Source: Streptomyces sp. NBC_00414 (GTDB lineage Bacteria; Actinomycetota; Actinomycetes; Streptomycetales; Streptomycetaceae). From it: 64,000 nt of DNA. The position numbers were made by a program, and so were the translations under genes. The stretch is taken from the NCBI RefSeq assembly GCF_036038375.1, contig NZ_CP107935.1, positions 1,798,001 through 1,862,000 on the forward strand, read 5' to 3'. The notes beneath the pieces were generated by a model. That model saw only the letters and a list, made by a program, of their open reading frames with translations. It was not told where the DNA came from and made no database searches. Positions 43,481-52,857 of this stretch are shown here, in pieces; position 1 is the first letter of the stretch; each line of letters opens with the position of its first letter.

Positions 43481-43595
43481 GGGTGCGTCGTGGCTGGGCG
43501 CGCAGTTCCCCCCGCCCCTCCCTGGAGGGCGCTTGGCGCGCCCACGCGTCGGAGTCGCGGAATGTCACAGCCCCGCGCCCCTGAAGGGCGCTGGG
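43481..43595. repeat. Dispersed GCGCAGTTCCCCGCGCCCCTG-type repeat, two degenerate copies
   Basis: GCGCAGTTCCCCCCGCCCCT (43499-43518) and CCCCGCGCCCCTGAAGGGCGC (from 43571) are degenerate copies of the short repeat found also at 45504-45530 and inside the NRPS gene. They lie between convergent genes and contain GGAGGGCGC-type hairpin arms, so they may also act as terminators. Confidence 0.7.
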
Positions 43596-43603
43596 CTCGG
43601 CCG

Positions 43604-45445
43604 TCAGCCCAGGGCCTTGTCCAGGTTGAAGGCAGCGCTGATCAGGGCCAGGTGGGTGAAGGCCTGGGGGAAGTTGCCCTGTTGTTCGCCGGTGTGGCTG
43701 ATCTCCTCGGCGTACAGACCGAGGTGGTTGGCGTAGGTGAGCATCTTCTCGAAGGCCAGCCGTGCCTCGTCGAGCCGGCCGGCCCGGGTCAGCGCCTCGA
43801 CGTACCAGAAGGAGCAGATCGAGAAGGTGCCCTCCTCGCCCTGCAGGCCGTCGGGGCTCGCCTTCGGGTCGTAGCGGTAGACCAGTGAGTCGGAGACCAG
43901 ATCCTCGGTGAGCGCGTCGAGTGTGGAGAGCCACTTCGGGTCGGTGGGCGAGATGAACTTGGCCAGCGGCATCATGAGCACCGCGGCGTCCAGGACGTCG
44001 TCGTCCTCGTGCTGGACGAACGCCTGCCGCGTCGGTGACCAGCAGCGGTCCATGATCCGCCGGTAGATCGTGTCGCGGGCGCCGCGCCAGCGCAGGATGT
44101 CCGCGGGCAGGCCCCGGCGGGTGGCCAGCCTGATCGCCCGCTCGATCGCCACCCAGCACATGAGCCGGGAGTAGAGGAAGTTCTTACGGCCGCCGCGGGT
44201 CTCCCAGACTCCCTCGTCGGGCTGGTCCCAGTGGTCGCAGACCCACTCGACCAGGGCGCAGATGTCGTCCCACTGGTCGCTGGAGATCGGCTGGGCCCAT
44301 TTGTCGTAGAGGTAGACCGAGTCGATGAGGGCGCCGTAGATGTCCAGCTGGAGCTGGTCGGCCGCCGCGTTGCCGATCCGGACGGGGGCGGAGCCCTGGT
44401 AGCCCTCCAGGTGGGCCAGTTCCCGTTCGGACAGGTCGGTGCGGCCGTCGATGCCGTACATGATCTGCAGTGGGCCCGCGGGGCGGCCGTCGCCGGGGCT
44501 GATGTGCCTGGCCGTGAACGCCATGAACGACTTGGCCTCGCTGGTGAACCCCAGTCGCAGGAGTGCGTACACACAGAAGGCGGCGTCGCGGACCCACACG
44601 TACCGGTAGTCCCAGTTCCGTTCGCCGCCCAGCTGTTCGGGCAGGCTGGTCGTCGCCGCGGCCACGATCGCGCCGGTCGGCGCGTAGGTGAGCAGTTTGA
44701 GGGTCAGCGCGGAGCGGTGCACCATCTCCCGCCACCGGCCGCGGTACTGGGAGGCGGTCAGCCAGTTCCGCCAGAACGCCACGGTCGCGCCGAACAGCTC
44801 CTCCGCCTCGGCGCGTGGGCAGCAGCGGGGCTCCATGTCGCCGCTGACCTGGTCGAGGGCGAACACCGCCGACTCGCCCTCCTGGAGTTTGAAGTTCGCC
44901 GTCGCGTCGAGCCCGTCGCATTCGAGCGGCTCGGTGGAGGTCAGGGCGAGCGACAGGTCCGCGGACTCGAAGACCACCATGTCGTCGTGGACGCGGGCGG
45001 TGTGCGGCTGCGCCGCGTAGTCGAACCGGGGTGCCACGCGCGCGTGGAAGGGGATCGAGCCGCGGACGCACAGCACGCGCCGGATCAGCCGGTGCCGGTC
45101 CGCCTCGATCGCGTCGCCTTCGCTGTCCACCGGCATGAAGTCCTGGATCTCGCCCACGCCGTCCTCGGTGAAGAAGCGGGTGAGCAGGACGTTGGTGTCC
45201 GGGAAGTAGAACTGCTTGGTCCGGGCCGGTACGGCGGCCGCCAGTTCGAACGAGCCGCCCCGGTCCGCGTCGAGGATCGAGGCGAAGACGCTCGGCGCGT
45301 CGAAGGAGGGGCAGCAGTACCAGTCGATCGTGCCGTTGGTGCCGACCAGGGCGACGGTGCGCAGGTCGCCGATCAGGCCGTGGTCGGCGATCGGGAGGTA
45401 GTGGCCGGATGGCGGTGGGTCCTGGTGAGCGGATGCCTCGGACAT
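43604..45445 (-). CDS. GH15 family glucoamylase/trehalase-like glycosidase
   Basis: A 613-residue cytoplasmic protein. The N-terminal beta-sandwich ([46 protein letters not shown]) and the (alpha/alpha)6 barrel with [25 protein letters not shown] and [25 protein letters not shown] match the GH15 proteins that include the actinobacterial trehalases; Glu in EEGTFS is the likely base. No signal peptide. Trehalose or alpha-glucan hydrolysis is plausible. Confidence 0.9.
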   Translation of the reverse strand: MSEASAHQDPPPSGHYLPIADHGLIGDLRTVALVGTNGTIDWYCCPSFDAPSVFASILDADRGGSFELAAAVPARTKQFYFPDTNVLLTRFFTEDGVGEIQDFMPVDSEGDAIEADRHRLIRRVLCVRGSIPFHARVAPRFDYAAQPHTARVHDDMVVFESADLSLALTSTEPLECDGLDATANFKLQEGESAVFALDQVSGDMEPRCCPRAEAEELFGATVAFWRNWLTASQYRGRWREMVHRSALTLKLLTYAPTGAIVAAATTSLPEQLGGERNWDYRYVWVRDAAFCVYALLRLGFTSEAKSFMAFTARHISPGDGRPAGPLQIMYGIDGRTDLSERELAHLEGYQGSAPVRIGNAAADQLQLDIYGALIDSVYLYDKWAQPISSDQWDDICALVEWVCDHWDQPDEGVWETRGGRKNFLYSRLMCWVAIERAIRLATRRGLPADILRWRGARDTIYRRIMDRCWSPTRQAFVQHEDDDVLDAAVLMMPLAKFISPTDPKWLSTLDALTEDLVSDSLVYRYDPKASPDGLQGEEGTFSICSFWYVEALTRAGRLDEARLAFEKMLTYANHLGLYAEEISHTGEQQGNFPQAFTHLALISAAFNLDKALG

Positions 45446-45503
45446 GGCCTCAGCGTAGACGCTCCGCTGGGGGGTTTGCCGGGAATCTGCGGGTCCGGTT
45501 GGG

Positions 45504-45596
45504 CCGGTCGCGCAGTTCCCCGCGCCCCTGTCGGGGGTCTCGCCGTCGTTCGGCCGCGGGTCCGATTGGGCTGGTCACGCAGCTCCCCGCGCCCCC
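45504..45596. repeat. Dispersed GC-rich repeat, two tandem copies
   Basis: Copy one (45504-45530) is 27 bp and identical to a segment inside the NRPS gene at 59700-59726. Copy two (45571-45596) differs at a few bases (CTGGTCACGCAGCTCCCCGC). Both follow a GGGTCCGRTTGGGC lead-in. They occupy the gap ahead of the GH15 gene and the end of the TauE gene. Confidence 0.75.
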
Positions 45597-45613
45597 GAGA
45601 GACGAGGGCGCTC

Positions 45614-46387
45614 TCAGCGCAGGAGCAGTTGCAGGCCGCCCACTACCGTGGCTGCGATCACCAGGCGTTCGAACAGGCGTTGGTTGATGCGGTTCACCGC
45701 CCATTTGCCGATGAGGGCGCCCGGGAGGACGAACGCGGCCAGGGCCGCGTCCAGCAGCAGCGAGTGGCCGTCGATCAGGCCGAGGCCGACGCTGAAGGGG
45801 ACCTTGGAGACGTTGACGATCAGGAAGAAGAAGGCCGAGGTGCCCAGGAAGCCGAGCTTTCGGAAGCCCGCGGAGAGGAGGTACATCGACATCACCGGGC
45901 CGCCCGCGTTGGCGACCATCGTGGTGAAGCCGCCCAGCACTCCGTAGGAGCGGGCCTTGATCCGGCCGGTCCGCGTGGCCACCGAGTCGGGTTCCTCGTC
46001 CGTCTCTGCCTTCCGGCGGCGCCACATCGTGACCCCGGCCATCAGCAGGAGGATGGCGCCGATCGACGTCCGTACCATCGCGTCGTCGGCCCATACCAGG
46101 AACACCGTGCCGACGACCACCCCCGCGGCGACCGCCGGGAACAGTTTCCACAGGGTCGGCCAGTGCGCGTGCCGCCGATAGGTGAGTACCGCGAGTACGT
46201 CCCCGACGATCAGGATGGGCAGCAGCACCCCCGTGGACGCCTTGGCCGGCAGGACCGCCGCGAAGATCGCGAGGCTGACGGTGTTGGCCCCGCTCACGGC
46301 GGTCTTGGAGAAGCCGACGAGCAGGGCCGCGGCGGCGAGGGCGGCGAACTCCCAGGGAGTGATGTTCCAGAGCGTCATCGTGTTCAT
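45614..46387 (-). CDS. TauE/SafE-family sulfite/organic-anion exporter
   Basis: A 257-residue membrane protein with eight hydrophobic segments. The two internal repeats each begin with a glycine-rich helix (LLVGFSKTAVSGANTVSLAIFA and VLGGFTTMVANAGGPVMSMYLLSAGF), as in the family that exports sulfite or sulfonates. ATG 46387 is chosen; the frame is clean to the next stop. The anion is not evident. Confidence 0.88.
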   Translation of the reverse strand: MNTMTLWNITPWEFAALAAAALLVGFSKTAVSGANTVSLAIFAAVLPAKASTGVLLPILIVGDVLAVLTYRRHAHWPTLWKLFPAVAAGVVVGTVFLVWADDAMVRTSIGAILLLMAGVTMWRRRKAETDEEPDSVATRTGRIKARSYGVLGGFTTMVANAGGPVMSMYLLSAGFRKLGFLGTSAFFFLIVNVSKVPFSVGLGLIDGHSLLLDAALAAFVLPGALIGKWAVNRINQRLFERLVIAATVVGGLQLLLR

Positions 46388-46500
46388 GCGGGGACCGATG
46401 CTATGCCCACCTATCCGGACCTGTCAGGGGCGTCTCGACAGGTGACCCCTGCCGCCACCACGGGCCCGGCGCTCTGGACCGCCCCCCTCACCCCCTGGAA

Positions 46501-46555
46501 AGATCGCCCCGGACCGCCCGGACCGCCCGGATCGCCCAGATCACCCAGATCGCCC
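46501..46555 (+). repeat. Imperfect 9-bp tandem repeat ahead of lipase gene
   Basis: Six imperfect 9-bp units (AGATCGCCC, GGACCGCCC x2, GGATCGCCC, AGATCACCC, AGATCGCCC), with one extra C after the first. They sit 32 bp before the alpha/beta-hydrolase start. Confidence 0.7.
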
Positions 46556-46586
46556 TCGAACCTTCGCCGACGCCGATGGAGGACCC

Positions 46587-47408
46587 ATGGCCGACTCCCG
46601 CGAGCACACCCTCACGGGCACCCGGAGCAGCATCACCGCACGCGAGTGGCCACGGGAACGGCCGCGGTACGTGGCGCTGCTGGTCCACGGATACGGCGAG
46701 CACATCGGCCGTTACGAGTACGTCGCGGACGTGCTGCACGGGCAGGGCGCGGCGGTGTTCGGCCCCGACCACATGGGGCACGGGAAGTCGGGCGGCGAGC
46801 GGGTGCTGGTCGAGGACTTCGAGGACGTGGTGAGCGACGTCCACGCGGTGGAGTCGGTGGCCCGGGACGCGTACCCGGGTGTGCCGGTCGTGCTGATCGG
46901 CCACTCCATGGGCGGCCTCGTCGCCGCGCGGCACGCCCAGCGGTACGGGGACGGGCTGGCCGCGCTCGTCCTGTCGGGGCCGGTGATCGGCCACTGGGAG
47001 CCGCTCCATCAGCTGCTCGCGCTCGATCCGCTGCCGGAGGTCCCGATCGACCCGACGGCGCTCTCGCGCGATCCGGCGGTCGGCCGGGCGTACGCGGCGG
47101 ATCCGCTGGTCTGGCACGGGCCCTTCAAGCGCCCCACGCTGGAGGCGTTCGTCCGCACCCTGGAGACCATCTCCAAGAGCGGTGACGTGGGGACGCTCCC
47201 GCTGCTGTGGCTGCACGGGGACGACGACCGGATCGTGCCGCTGCCCGCCAGCCGGGCGGGCGTCGAGGAGCTGCGCGGCGCCGAGTGGAGCGAGCGGATC
47301 TATGCGGGCGCTCAGCACGAGGTGTTCAACGAGACGGTCAAGGACACGGTCCTCGCGGACCTGACACGCTTCGTGGACGGCGTGCTCGCGCGGGGACACC
47401 ACTCGTAG
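46587..47408 (+). CDS. Alpha/beta hydrolase, monoacylglycerol lipase/lysophospholipase type
   Basis: A 273-residue cytosolic serine hydrolase. VALLVHGYGEHIGRYEYVADVL with the oxyanion H-G-Y, GPDHMGHGKSGGERV, the nucleophile elbow GHSMGG (S107), LLWLHGDDDRIVP with the acid and AGAQHEVFNE with the His complete the triad. The cap region is short, as in bacterial monoglyceride lipases. Starts at ATG 46587 with GGAGG before it. Confidence 0.88.
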   Translation: MADSREHTLTGTRSSITAREWPRERPRYVALLVHGYGEHIGRYEYVADVLHGQGAAVFGPDHMGHGKSGGERVLVEDFEDVVSDVHAVESVARDAYPGVPVVLIGHSMGGLVAARHAQRYGDGLAALVLSGPVIGHWEPLHQLLALDPLPEVPIDPTALSRDPAVGRAYAADPLVWHGPFKRPTLEAFVRTLETISKSGDVGTLPLLWLHGDDDRIVPLPASRAGVEELRGAEWSERIYAGAQHEVFNETVKDTVLADLTRFVDGVLARGHHS

Positions 47409-47477
47409 AGACACCCGCGTAGAAACACCTGTGCCGGGCAGGCAGGACACGAGACCCGCGAACGAAAGGGACACCTG

Positions 47478-47840
47478 ATGGCCGACGCCCTCGAACTCGA
47501 CGCGCTGTGGGCCGAGTTCCACCGCGTGGTGAACATGACCTCGCAGGAGCTGGCCGCCTGGCTGCGGGTGAACGACGCGGCCGGGGAGTCGGTGGACCCG
47601 CCCGAGCACGCGGGTGCGCCGACGGGCGAGCATGTGCTGGCCATCCTGCAGAAGCGCCGTATCGACCTCACCGAGGAGGACCTCGACGTGATGTACGAGG
47701 TCGTGGACACCGTCACGGCGGAGACCGGCCCCGAGCGTGAGTCGAAGGACGCGTCCGACGCCGAATCCGAGGCCGCGGAGACCCGTCGCCGGCATCGGCT
47801 GATGACTCTGGGCCACGATCCGAGCAGGCCCCCGGGATGA
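47478..47840 (+). CDS. DUF3140 family protein
   Basis: A 120-residue conserved protein of unknown role. LWAEFHRVVNMTSQELAAWLR, GEHVLAILQKRRIDLTEEDLDVMYEVVDTV and the basic C-terminal RRRHRLMTLGHDPSR are the DUF3140 pattern. AACGAAAGGGACACC with GAAAGG precedes ATG. It follows the lipase by 69 bp and may be in one transcript with it. Confidence 0.85.
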   Translation: MADALELDALWAEFHRVVNMTSQELAAWLRVNDAAGESVDPPEHAGAPTGEHVLAILQKRRIDLTEEDLDVMYEVVDTVTAETGPERESKDASDAESEAAETRRRHRLMTLGHDPSRPPG

Positions 47841-47862
47841 GCGGGGCGGCCGAACCGCTCGT

Positions 47863-48552
47863 TCAGCGCAGGGTCCACCCGCCGTCCACCGCGAGGTTGA
47901 CGCCGTTGACGGCCGCGTTGCCGAGCAGGAGGTCCACCGCGTCCACGACGTCCCGCATGCGCGCGAGCCGTCCTGTGGGCGTCTGGGCCCGGTAGTCCTC
48001 CAGCACCTCGGCGGGCTTGTCCGCCCAGAACGGGCTGTCTCCGACGATGCCCGGATGGACGGCGTTGACGCGGATCGGGGCGAGTTCGACGGCGAGGGTG
48101 CGCACCAGGCCGGTGACGCCCGCGTTCACCGTCGCGACCGTCGTGGCGCCGGGGTAGGGCCGCTCCTTGGCCTGCCCGCCGAAGACGACGACGGCACTCT
48201 TCTCGGTCATCCGCGGCACCAGTGTGTGGACGACCTCGGTGTAGCCGACGAGCTTGAGGGTCACGAGGTGCAGCGCGGCCTCGATGTCGTACTCGGTGAC
48301 GGTGTTGCTGTCGCGCGAGATACCGGCGAGGACGAGGTGATCGACCCGCTCGACGCCGGTCAGCGCGGATGCGATCTCCCGCGGCCGGGAGAGGTCCAGG
48401 GCGAGGCCGTGCGCGCCGATCTCCTTGGCCACCGTGTCGGCCCGGTGGGCGTCGCGGCCGGTGAGGACGACCTCGTCACCGCGTTCCGCCCGGGCGCGGG
48501 CGATCGCGTGTCCGATTCCGGCCGTACCGCCGATGACGACAACACTGCTCAT
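47863..48552 (-). CDS. SDR-family oxidoreductase, last gene of the M24/E1 cluster
   Basis: A 229-residue short-chain dehydrogenase: VVVIGGTAGIGHAIARARAERGDEVVLTGRD binds the cofactor, VDHLVLAGIS, FGGQAKERPYPGATTVATVNAGVTGLVRTLAVE covers the active site. The usual catalytic Y-x-x-x-K is replaced: the sequence after the Ser-equivalent strand reads GATTVATVNAG, so no Tyr/Lys pair is in place. It is shorter than most SDRs and may be an atypical reductase. ATG 48552 overlaps the bicupin stop by 4 bp. Confidence 0.82.
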   Translation of the reverse strand: MSSVVVIGGTAGIGHAIARARAERGDEVVLTGRDAHRADTVAKEIGAHGLALDLSRPREIASALTGVERVDHLVLAGISRDSNTVTEYDIEAALHLVTLKLVGYTEVVHTLVPRMTEKSAVVVFGGQAKERPYPGATTVATVNAGVTGLVRTLAVELAPIRVNAVHPGIVGDSPFWADKPAEVLEDYRAQTPTGRLARMRDVVDAVDLLLGNAAVNGVNLAVDGGWTLR

Positions 48553-49472
48553 GACTTCTCCTCCCCTGCGTCCGGTGTGTCCAGTACGTCGCGCAGGTGG
48601 TCCCAGTCGCGGGCGAACCGGTAGGAGTGGCGTGACGGGGGCTGCGGCGCCTGTGTCTCCAGCCAACGCACCGGCCCCGTACCGGCGTTGGTGAAGCCGT
48701 GGACGCAACCGGCGCCCGCCCAGGCTGCGTCGCCCACGCCGAGCCGGTACCGCTCGCCGTCGAAGGTGGCGTCCACGGCTCCCTCGACGATCAGGTACGT
48801 CTCCTCGAAGGGGTGGTCGTGCGCGCCCGCGACGCCGTCGGACGCGTACCGGACCATGAACATCGTCGAGGCGACGGCGCCCAGGTCCGCGTCCACCATC
48901 ATCTTCACGGTGATCCCGCTGTAGACGAGCAGCGCGGTGCGCATACTGGCCGACACCGCCAGGAGGTCCTGGGACTGCTTTCCCGGGTCCATCTGGGCGG
49001 CCTCGAAATGCCCGAAGGAGCGGGTCCGGGGGTCGCGCACGTCGATGCGGACCGGCTCGCGGCCGGGCGGGGCCGGGAGGGCGTGCAAGGCCTGGGTGTC
49101 GTGGCCGTAGCGGGCTCTCGGCACCGGCGCGAGCATGTCCGCCCAGCGGGCGACGGTGTCCCCGCCGCCGCGCCAGGCGTGCGGGACGCCCGTCGGCAGC
49201 AGCCCGTAGTCGCCCTCTTCGAGAAGGTACGAGCCCTCGGGCGTATCGAGGATCACGGTCCCGGAGAGCAGGTGGAAGGACTCCTCGTACGAGTGGACGT
49301 GGGCGCCGATCGTCCCGTCCGGCGTCAGTTCGCAGACCCCGAAGCCGGTGTGTACGGAGCCGTCCTCCTCGCCGACCACGGTCCGCCGGGTGAATCCGCT
49401 GCTGCTGAAGGGCAGTTGGGGCGGGGCGGCGAACGTGGCGTCCGCCGCCCGCCTGATCACGTGGTGCGTCAT
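48549..49472 (-). CDS. Bicupin protein of the M24/E1 cluster
   Basis: A 307-residue protein with two cupin folds. The first has GAHVHSYEESFHLLSGTVILDTPEGSYLLEEGDYGLLPTGVPHAW, the second GAHDHPFEETYLIVEGAVDATFDGERYRLGVGDAAWAGAGCVHGFTN; both keep the H-x-H...E and later H metal ligands. The arrangement resembles ureidoglycine aminohydrolase-type bicupins, but no allantoin genes are near. Overlaps both neighbours by 4 bp. Confidence 0.82.
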   Translation of the reverse strand: MTHHVIRRAADATFAAPPQLPFSSSGFTRRTVVGEEDGSVHTGFGVCELTPDGTIGAHVHSYEESFHLLSGTVILDTPEGSYLLEEGDYGLLPTGVPHAWRGGGDTVARWADMLAPVPRARYGHDTQALHALPAPPGREPVRIDVRDPRTRSFGHFEAAQMDPGKQSQDLLAVSASMRTALLVYSGITVKMMVDADLGAVASTMFMVRYASDGVAGAHDHPFEETYLIVEGAVDATFDGERYRLGVGDAAWAGAGCVHGFTNAGTGPVRWLETQAPQPPSRHSYRFARDWDHLRDVLDTPDAGEEKS

Positions 49473-50827
49473 GCCTGGCGCTCTTCGCGCGCCCGGGCCG
49501 CCTCGGTGAGGCGGTCGCGGGACTCCTCGACCAGGCGCCGGGCCCGCCCGACGTCGGCGAGCAGTTTGCCGTCGCGCTTGCGGACGACGCCGTCGACGAT
49601 GACGGTCTCGACGTTGGAGACGTCCGCGCTCAGGGTCACGGCGGCCACCGGGTCGATGAGCGGCGCGACGTTGAGCGCCGTCGCGTCGATCGCCACGACG
49701 TCGGCGCGCTTGCCGGGGGTCAGCGAACCGGTCCGGGCTTCGAGTCCCGCGACATGGGCGCCGTCGACCGTCGCGATCTCCAGCATCCGACGTGCCGTCA
49801 ACATCGTTTCGGGGACGGGGCTGTCGGCCTGCCAGCACTCGGCGTTCACGCGGGCACGCTCGGCGCCGAAGGCGGCACGGATCTGGGTGAACATGTCGCC
49901 GGGCACGGTGGTGACGACGTCGATGCTCAGGGAGGGCCTCAGACCGTACTCGATCGCCTTCATCACGGGCGGCCAGCCGTGCCCCATCTGCGTCTCCACC
50001 TGCGGGGCGATGGACACCGTGCCGCCGCTGTCGGCGACCATCCGCCACTCCTCCTCACTGAAGTAGCAGCAGTGCACATAGGTGGTGTCGGGGCCGAGCA
50101 GGCCGAGGCCGTGGAGCTGTTTCACCATTCCGAAGCGGCCGGCCAGCCGTCCCATGCCCGCGTGCACGGTGATGGGGATGCCCAGTTCGCGCGCGAGGCG
50201 CCATTCGGACTCGACGACGTCGTTGATGCAGAAGCCGGGTCCGCGGGTGGCGAGGCCCATGGTCAACAGGCCCTCGTCGGAGGAGAAATGCCGCTCGCGG
50301 ACCCTGCGTACGTCGTCGCCGGGTATCGCGATCTTGCTCTCGTACCAGTAGTCGGCGAGCGAGGTGTTGGCGCTGCCGTACGCGTACTGGGCGCGGATGC
50401 CGGTCTCGGTGAGGGCCTGCACCGCCGCGTCCGGGTGCTCGGGGGTGTTGTTGATGTGGGACCAGTCGACAAGGGTCGTGATGCCGGCGTTCAGGCACTC
50501 AAGCGAGCCCGCCAGGTTGCCCGCGTACACGTCCTCGGGGCCGTAGACGGGCGCGTAGGTGTCCAGGACCTCCACGAAGTAGTCGTCGAGTGTGGCGTCG
50601 GGCGCGCAGCCGCGGATGGACGCCTCCCAGGTGTGCCGGTGGGTGTCGACGAAGCCCGGCACGAGGACGCGGCCCGTCATGTCGAGCACCTCCGCGTCCG
50701 CGCTGATGTCGTGCGCGACCGCGGCGATCCGCCCGTCCTCGATCAGGACGTCACCGCCGGGCAGGTCCCCGATGGCGGGATCCATCGAGAGCACGTGGCC
50801 CGAGCGCAGGAGCATTCGGTTGGTCAT
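49469..50827 (-). CDS. Amidohydrolase-superfamily deaminase/chlorohydrolase-like enzyme
   Basis: A 452-residue metal-dependent hydrolase of the SsnA/TrzA/5-methylthioadenosine deaminase branch. VPGFVDTHRHTWEASIRG holds the H-x-H pair, PITVHAGMG and TYVHCCYFSEEE the further His ligands, LSIDVVTTVPGD the catalytic Asp, and SLTPGKRADVVAID the C-terminal signature. It sits between the bicupin (4-bp overlap) and the E1 beta gene (30 bp). Substrate unknown. Confidence 0.85.
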   Translation of the reverse strand: MTNRMLLRSGHVLSMDPAIGDLPGGDVLIEDGRIAAVAHDISADAEVLDMTGRVLVPGFVDTHRHTWEASIRGCAPDATLDDYFVEVLDTYAPVYGPEDVYAGNLAGSLECLNAGITTLVDWSHINNTPEHPDAAVQALTETGIRAQYAYGSANTSLADYWYESKIAIPGDDVRRVRERHFSSDEGLLTMGLATRGPGFCINDVVESEWRLARELGIPITVHAGMGRLAGRFGMVKQLHGLGLLGPDTTYVHCCYFSEEEWRMVADSGGTVSIAPQVETQMGHGWPPVMKAIEYGLRPSLSIDVVTTVPGDMFTQIRAAFGAERARVNAECWQADSPVPETMLTARRMLEIATVDGAHVAGLEARTGSLTPGKRADVVAIDATALNVAPLIDPVAAVTLSADVSNVETVIVDGVVRKRDGKLLADVGRARRLVEESRDRLTEAARAREERQA

Positions 50828-50857
50828 GGCCCTATTCGCCTCTCTCTACAACCGGCA

Positions 50858-51838
50858 TCAGTACGCACTGAGGTCGCGGACCTTCGCCACGACCTTGTCG
50901 ACGGTCGGGACGACCTCCCTTTCGAGCACGTCCGCGAACGGCAGCGGCACGCACGCGGCGGCGACCCTGCGTACGGGCGCGTCGAGGAGGGCGAATCCCT
51001 CGTCGGCGACGATCGACACGAGCGTGCCGCCCCAGCCGCCCTGGTAGGGGTTCTCCTCGACGGTCACGAGCCGTGAGGTCTTGGCGAGGGAGCCGAGCAC
51101 GGTCATCGCGTCGAGCGGCACGAGGCAGCGCAGGTCGATCACCTCCGCGTCGATGCCCTCCTCGGCCAGCCGCTCGGCGGCGGTGAGCGCCAGGGGCACC
51201 ATCGAGGCGAGGGCCACGAGGGTGACGTCCTCGCCCTCGCGCACGACGGCCGCGTGTCCCAGTTCGACGACGTGGTCCGGCGGCGCGGGCGGTCCCTTGG
51301 TGGCGAGCAGCCCCTTGTGCTCGAAGAAGACCACGGGGTCGTCGCTGCGGACGGCCGCCGCCATCATGCCGATCACGTCGGCGGGCGTGGCCGGTGCCGC
51401 GATCTTCAGCCCGGGGACGGTCAGCGCCCAGTTCTCGGTGGCCTGGGAGTGCTGCGCGCCGAAGCCGAGGCCGCCGCCGTTGGCCGTCCGCACCACCAGC
51501 GGCACGGTGACCTGACCGCCCGTCATGTACCGCACCTTGGGGATCTCGTTGGCGAGGTAGTCCCAGCAACAGGCCAGGAAGTCGGAGAACATGACCTCCG
51601 CGACGGGGCGCATCCCGGTCATCGCGGCGCCCATCGCCGCCCCGACGATGGCCTGTTCGGAGATCGGCGTGTCCCACACCCGCCGCGGCCCGAACTCCTC
51701 GTGCAGACCGGCCGTCGTCTTGAACACCCCGCCCGCAGCGCCGATGTCCTCCCCGAGGCACACCACCGCGGGATCGCGTCGCATCTCCCGCGCGATGCCC
51801 TCGGCGACGGCCTGCCGGTAGGTGATCACGTCCGCCAC
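50858..51838 (-). CDS. TPP-dependent dehydrogenase E1 beta subunit (acetoin/branched-chain type)
   Basis: A 326-residue transketolase-type subunit. ITYRQAVAEGIAREMRRDPAVVCLGEDIGAAGGVFKTTAGL, DTPISEQAIVGAAMGAAMTGMRPVAEVMFSDFL and IDLRCLVPLDAMTVLGSLAKTSRLVTVEENPYQGGWG match AcoB/PdhB. GTG 51838 is inside the alpha-subunit gene (13-bp overlap) with GGAGGTG 4 bp upstream. No E2 or E3 gene is adjacent. Confidence 0.9.
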   Translation of the reverse strand: MADVITYRQAVAEGIAREMRRDPAVVCLGEDIGAAGGVFKTTAGLHEEFGPRRVWDTPISEQAIVGAAMGAAMTGMRPVAEVMFSDFLACCWDYLANEIPKVRYMTGGQVTVPLVVRTANGGGLGFGAQHSQATENWALTVPGLKIAAPATPADVIGMMAAAVRSDDPVVFFEHKGLLATKGPPAPPDHVVELGHAAVVREGEDVTLVALASMVPLALTAAERLAEEGIDAEVIDLRCLVPLDAMTVLGSLAKTSRLVTVEENPYQGGWGGTLVSIVADEGFALLDAPVRRVAAACVPLPFADVLEREVVPTVDKVVAKVRDLSAY

Positions 51839-52857
51839 CGCGCACCTCCGTCGGCCCATACATCGGTGAACGCCTGCCGCGGATCGGGCGCGGGCGCGTC
51901 CTTCGCCGCCTCGACCGCCGCCTGTACGAGGGCTTCGGCGCGCTCGTCGGCCGCGGCGAACTTCTCTGCCGGTACGCCGAGTTCGGCGAGCCGGCCGCGT
52001 GCCACGTCGAGCGGGTCGTGCTTGAGCCAGCGCTCGACCTCCTCGGCCGGGCGGTAGGTCGCGGGGTCGGCGCGGCTGTGGCCGAAGTGCCGGTAGGTCT
52101 GCGCCTCCAGCAGGCCGGGCCCGCCCCCCGCACGGGCCCGGTCCGCCAGCCGGGTCACCGCCTCCCGCACGGCGACCACGTCGTTGCCGTCGACGATCTC
52201 TCCGGGGATGCCGTGGGCGGGCGCCCGGTCGGCCGCGGGGTTGGCCACGGCGGTGACGTCGGCGATCGGGGTGTACTCCATGTACAGGTTGTTCTCGCAG
52301 ACGAACAGCACGGGCAGTTTCCACACGGCGGCCAGGTTGAGCGCCTCGTGGAAGGCGCCGATGTTGGTCGCTCCGTCGCCGAAGAAGGCCACGGCGATCT
52401 GCCCGGTTCCCCTCAGCACGGCCGACCAGGCGGCGCCGACCGCCAGGGGGAGATGGGCGCCGACGATCGCGTACGAGCCGAGCATGTTGCTCGATGCCTT
52501 GGTGAGGTGCATCGAGCCGCCCTTGGCTCCGCAGAGGCCGCTCGCGCGGCTCATCAGTTCGGCGAGGCACTCCTCGGGGGTCGCGCCGCGGGCCAGGGCG
52601 TGGTGGTGGCCGCGGTAGGTGGCGAACACGTAGTCGTCGTCGCGCAGGGCCGCACTCGCGCCGACCGCGACGGCCTCGTGTCCGGCGGCGAGGTGGGTGG
52701 TGCCTTTGACGAGGCCGGACAGGAACAGGTCGTGGGCGGCTTTCTCCGTGCGCCGGATCACGGCCATCTCCTCGTACAGGGCGAGGAGTTCGGCGGGCTC
52801 GGGGCCGGGGCCCGTTCCTGCTTCCGAGCCGGCTGCCGGCTGCGGGGCGCGGGTCAT
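51826..52857 (-). CDS. TPP-dependent dehydrogenase E1 alpha subunit (acetoin/branched-chain type)
   Basis: A 343-residue subunit. KGTTHLAAGHEAVAVGASAALRDDDYVFATYRGHHHALARG, GAKGGSMHLT and the thiamine diphosphate motif GDGATNIGAFHEALNLAAVWKLPVLFVCENN (G-D-G...N-N) are those of AcoA/PdhA. ATG 52857 overlaps the M24 gene stop by 4 bp. With E1 beta it should decarboxylate a 2-oxo acid or cleave a ketol; the acceptor is not encoded nearby. Confidence 0.9.
   Translation of the reverse strand: MTRAPQPAAGSEAGTGPGPEPAELLALYEEMAVIRRTEKAAHDLFLSGLVKGTTHLAAGHEAVAVGASAALRDDDYVFATYRGHHHALARGATPEECLAELMSRASGLCGAKGGSMHLTKASSNMLGSYAIVGAHLPLAVGAAWSAVLRGTGQIAVAFFGDGATNIGAFHEALNLAAVWKLPVLFVCENNLYMEYTPIADVTAVANPAADRAPAHGIPGEIVDGNDVVAVREAVTRLADRARAGGGPGLLEAQTYRHFGHSRADPATYRPAEEVERWLKHDPLDVARGRLAELGVPAEKFAAADERAEALVQAAVEAAKDAPAPDPRQAFTDVWADGGARWRT

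Noticed and set aside
50858..52857. E1 alpha/beta as a pyruvate dehydrogenase complex.
   Set aside because: No E2 or E3 nearby and neighbours are catabolic; only general E1 assignment is supported.
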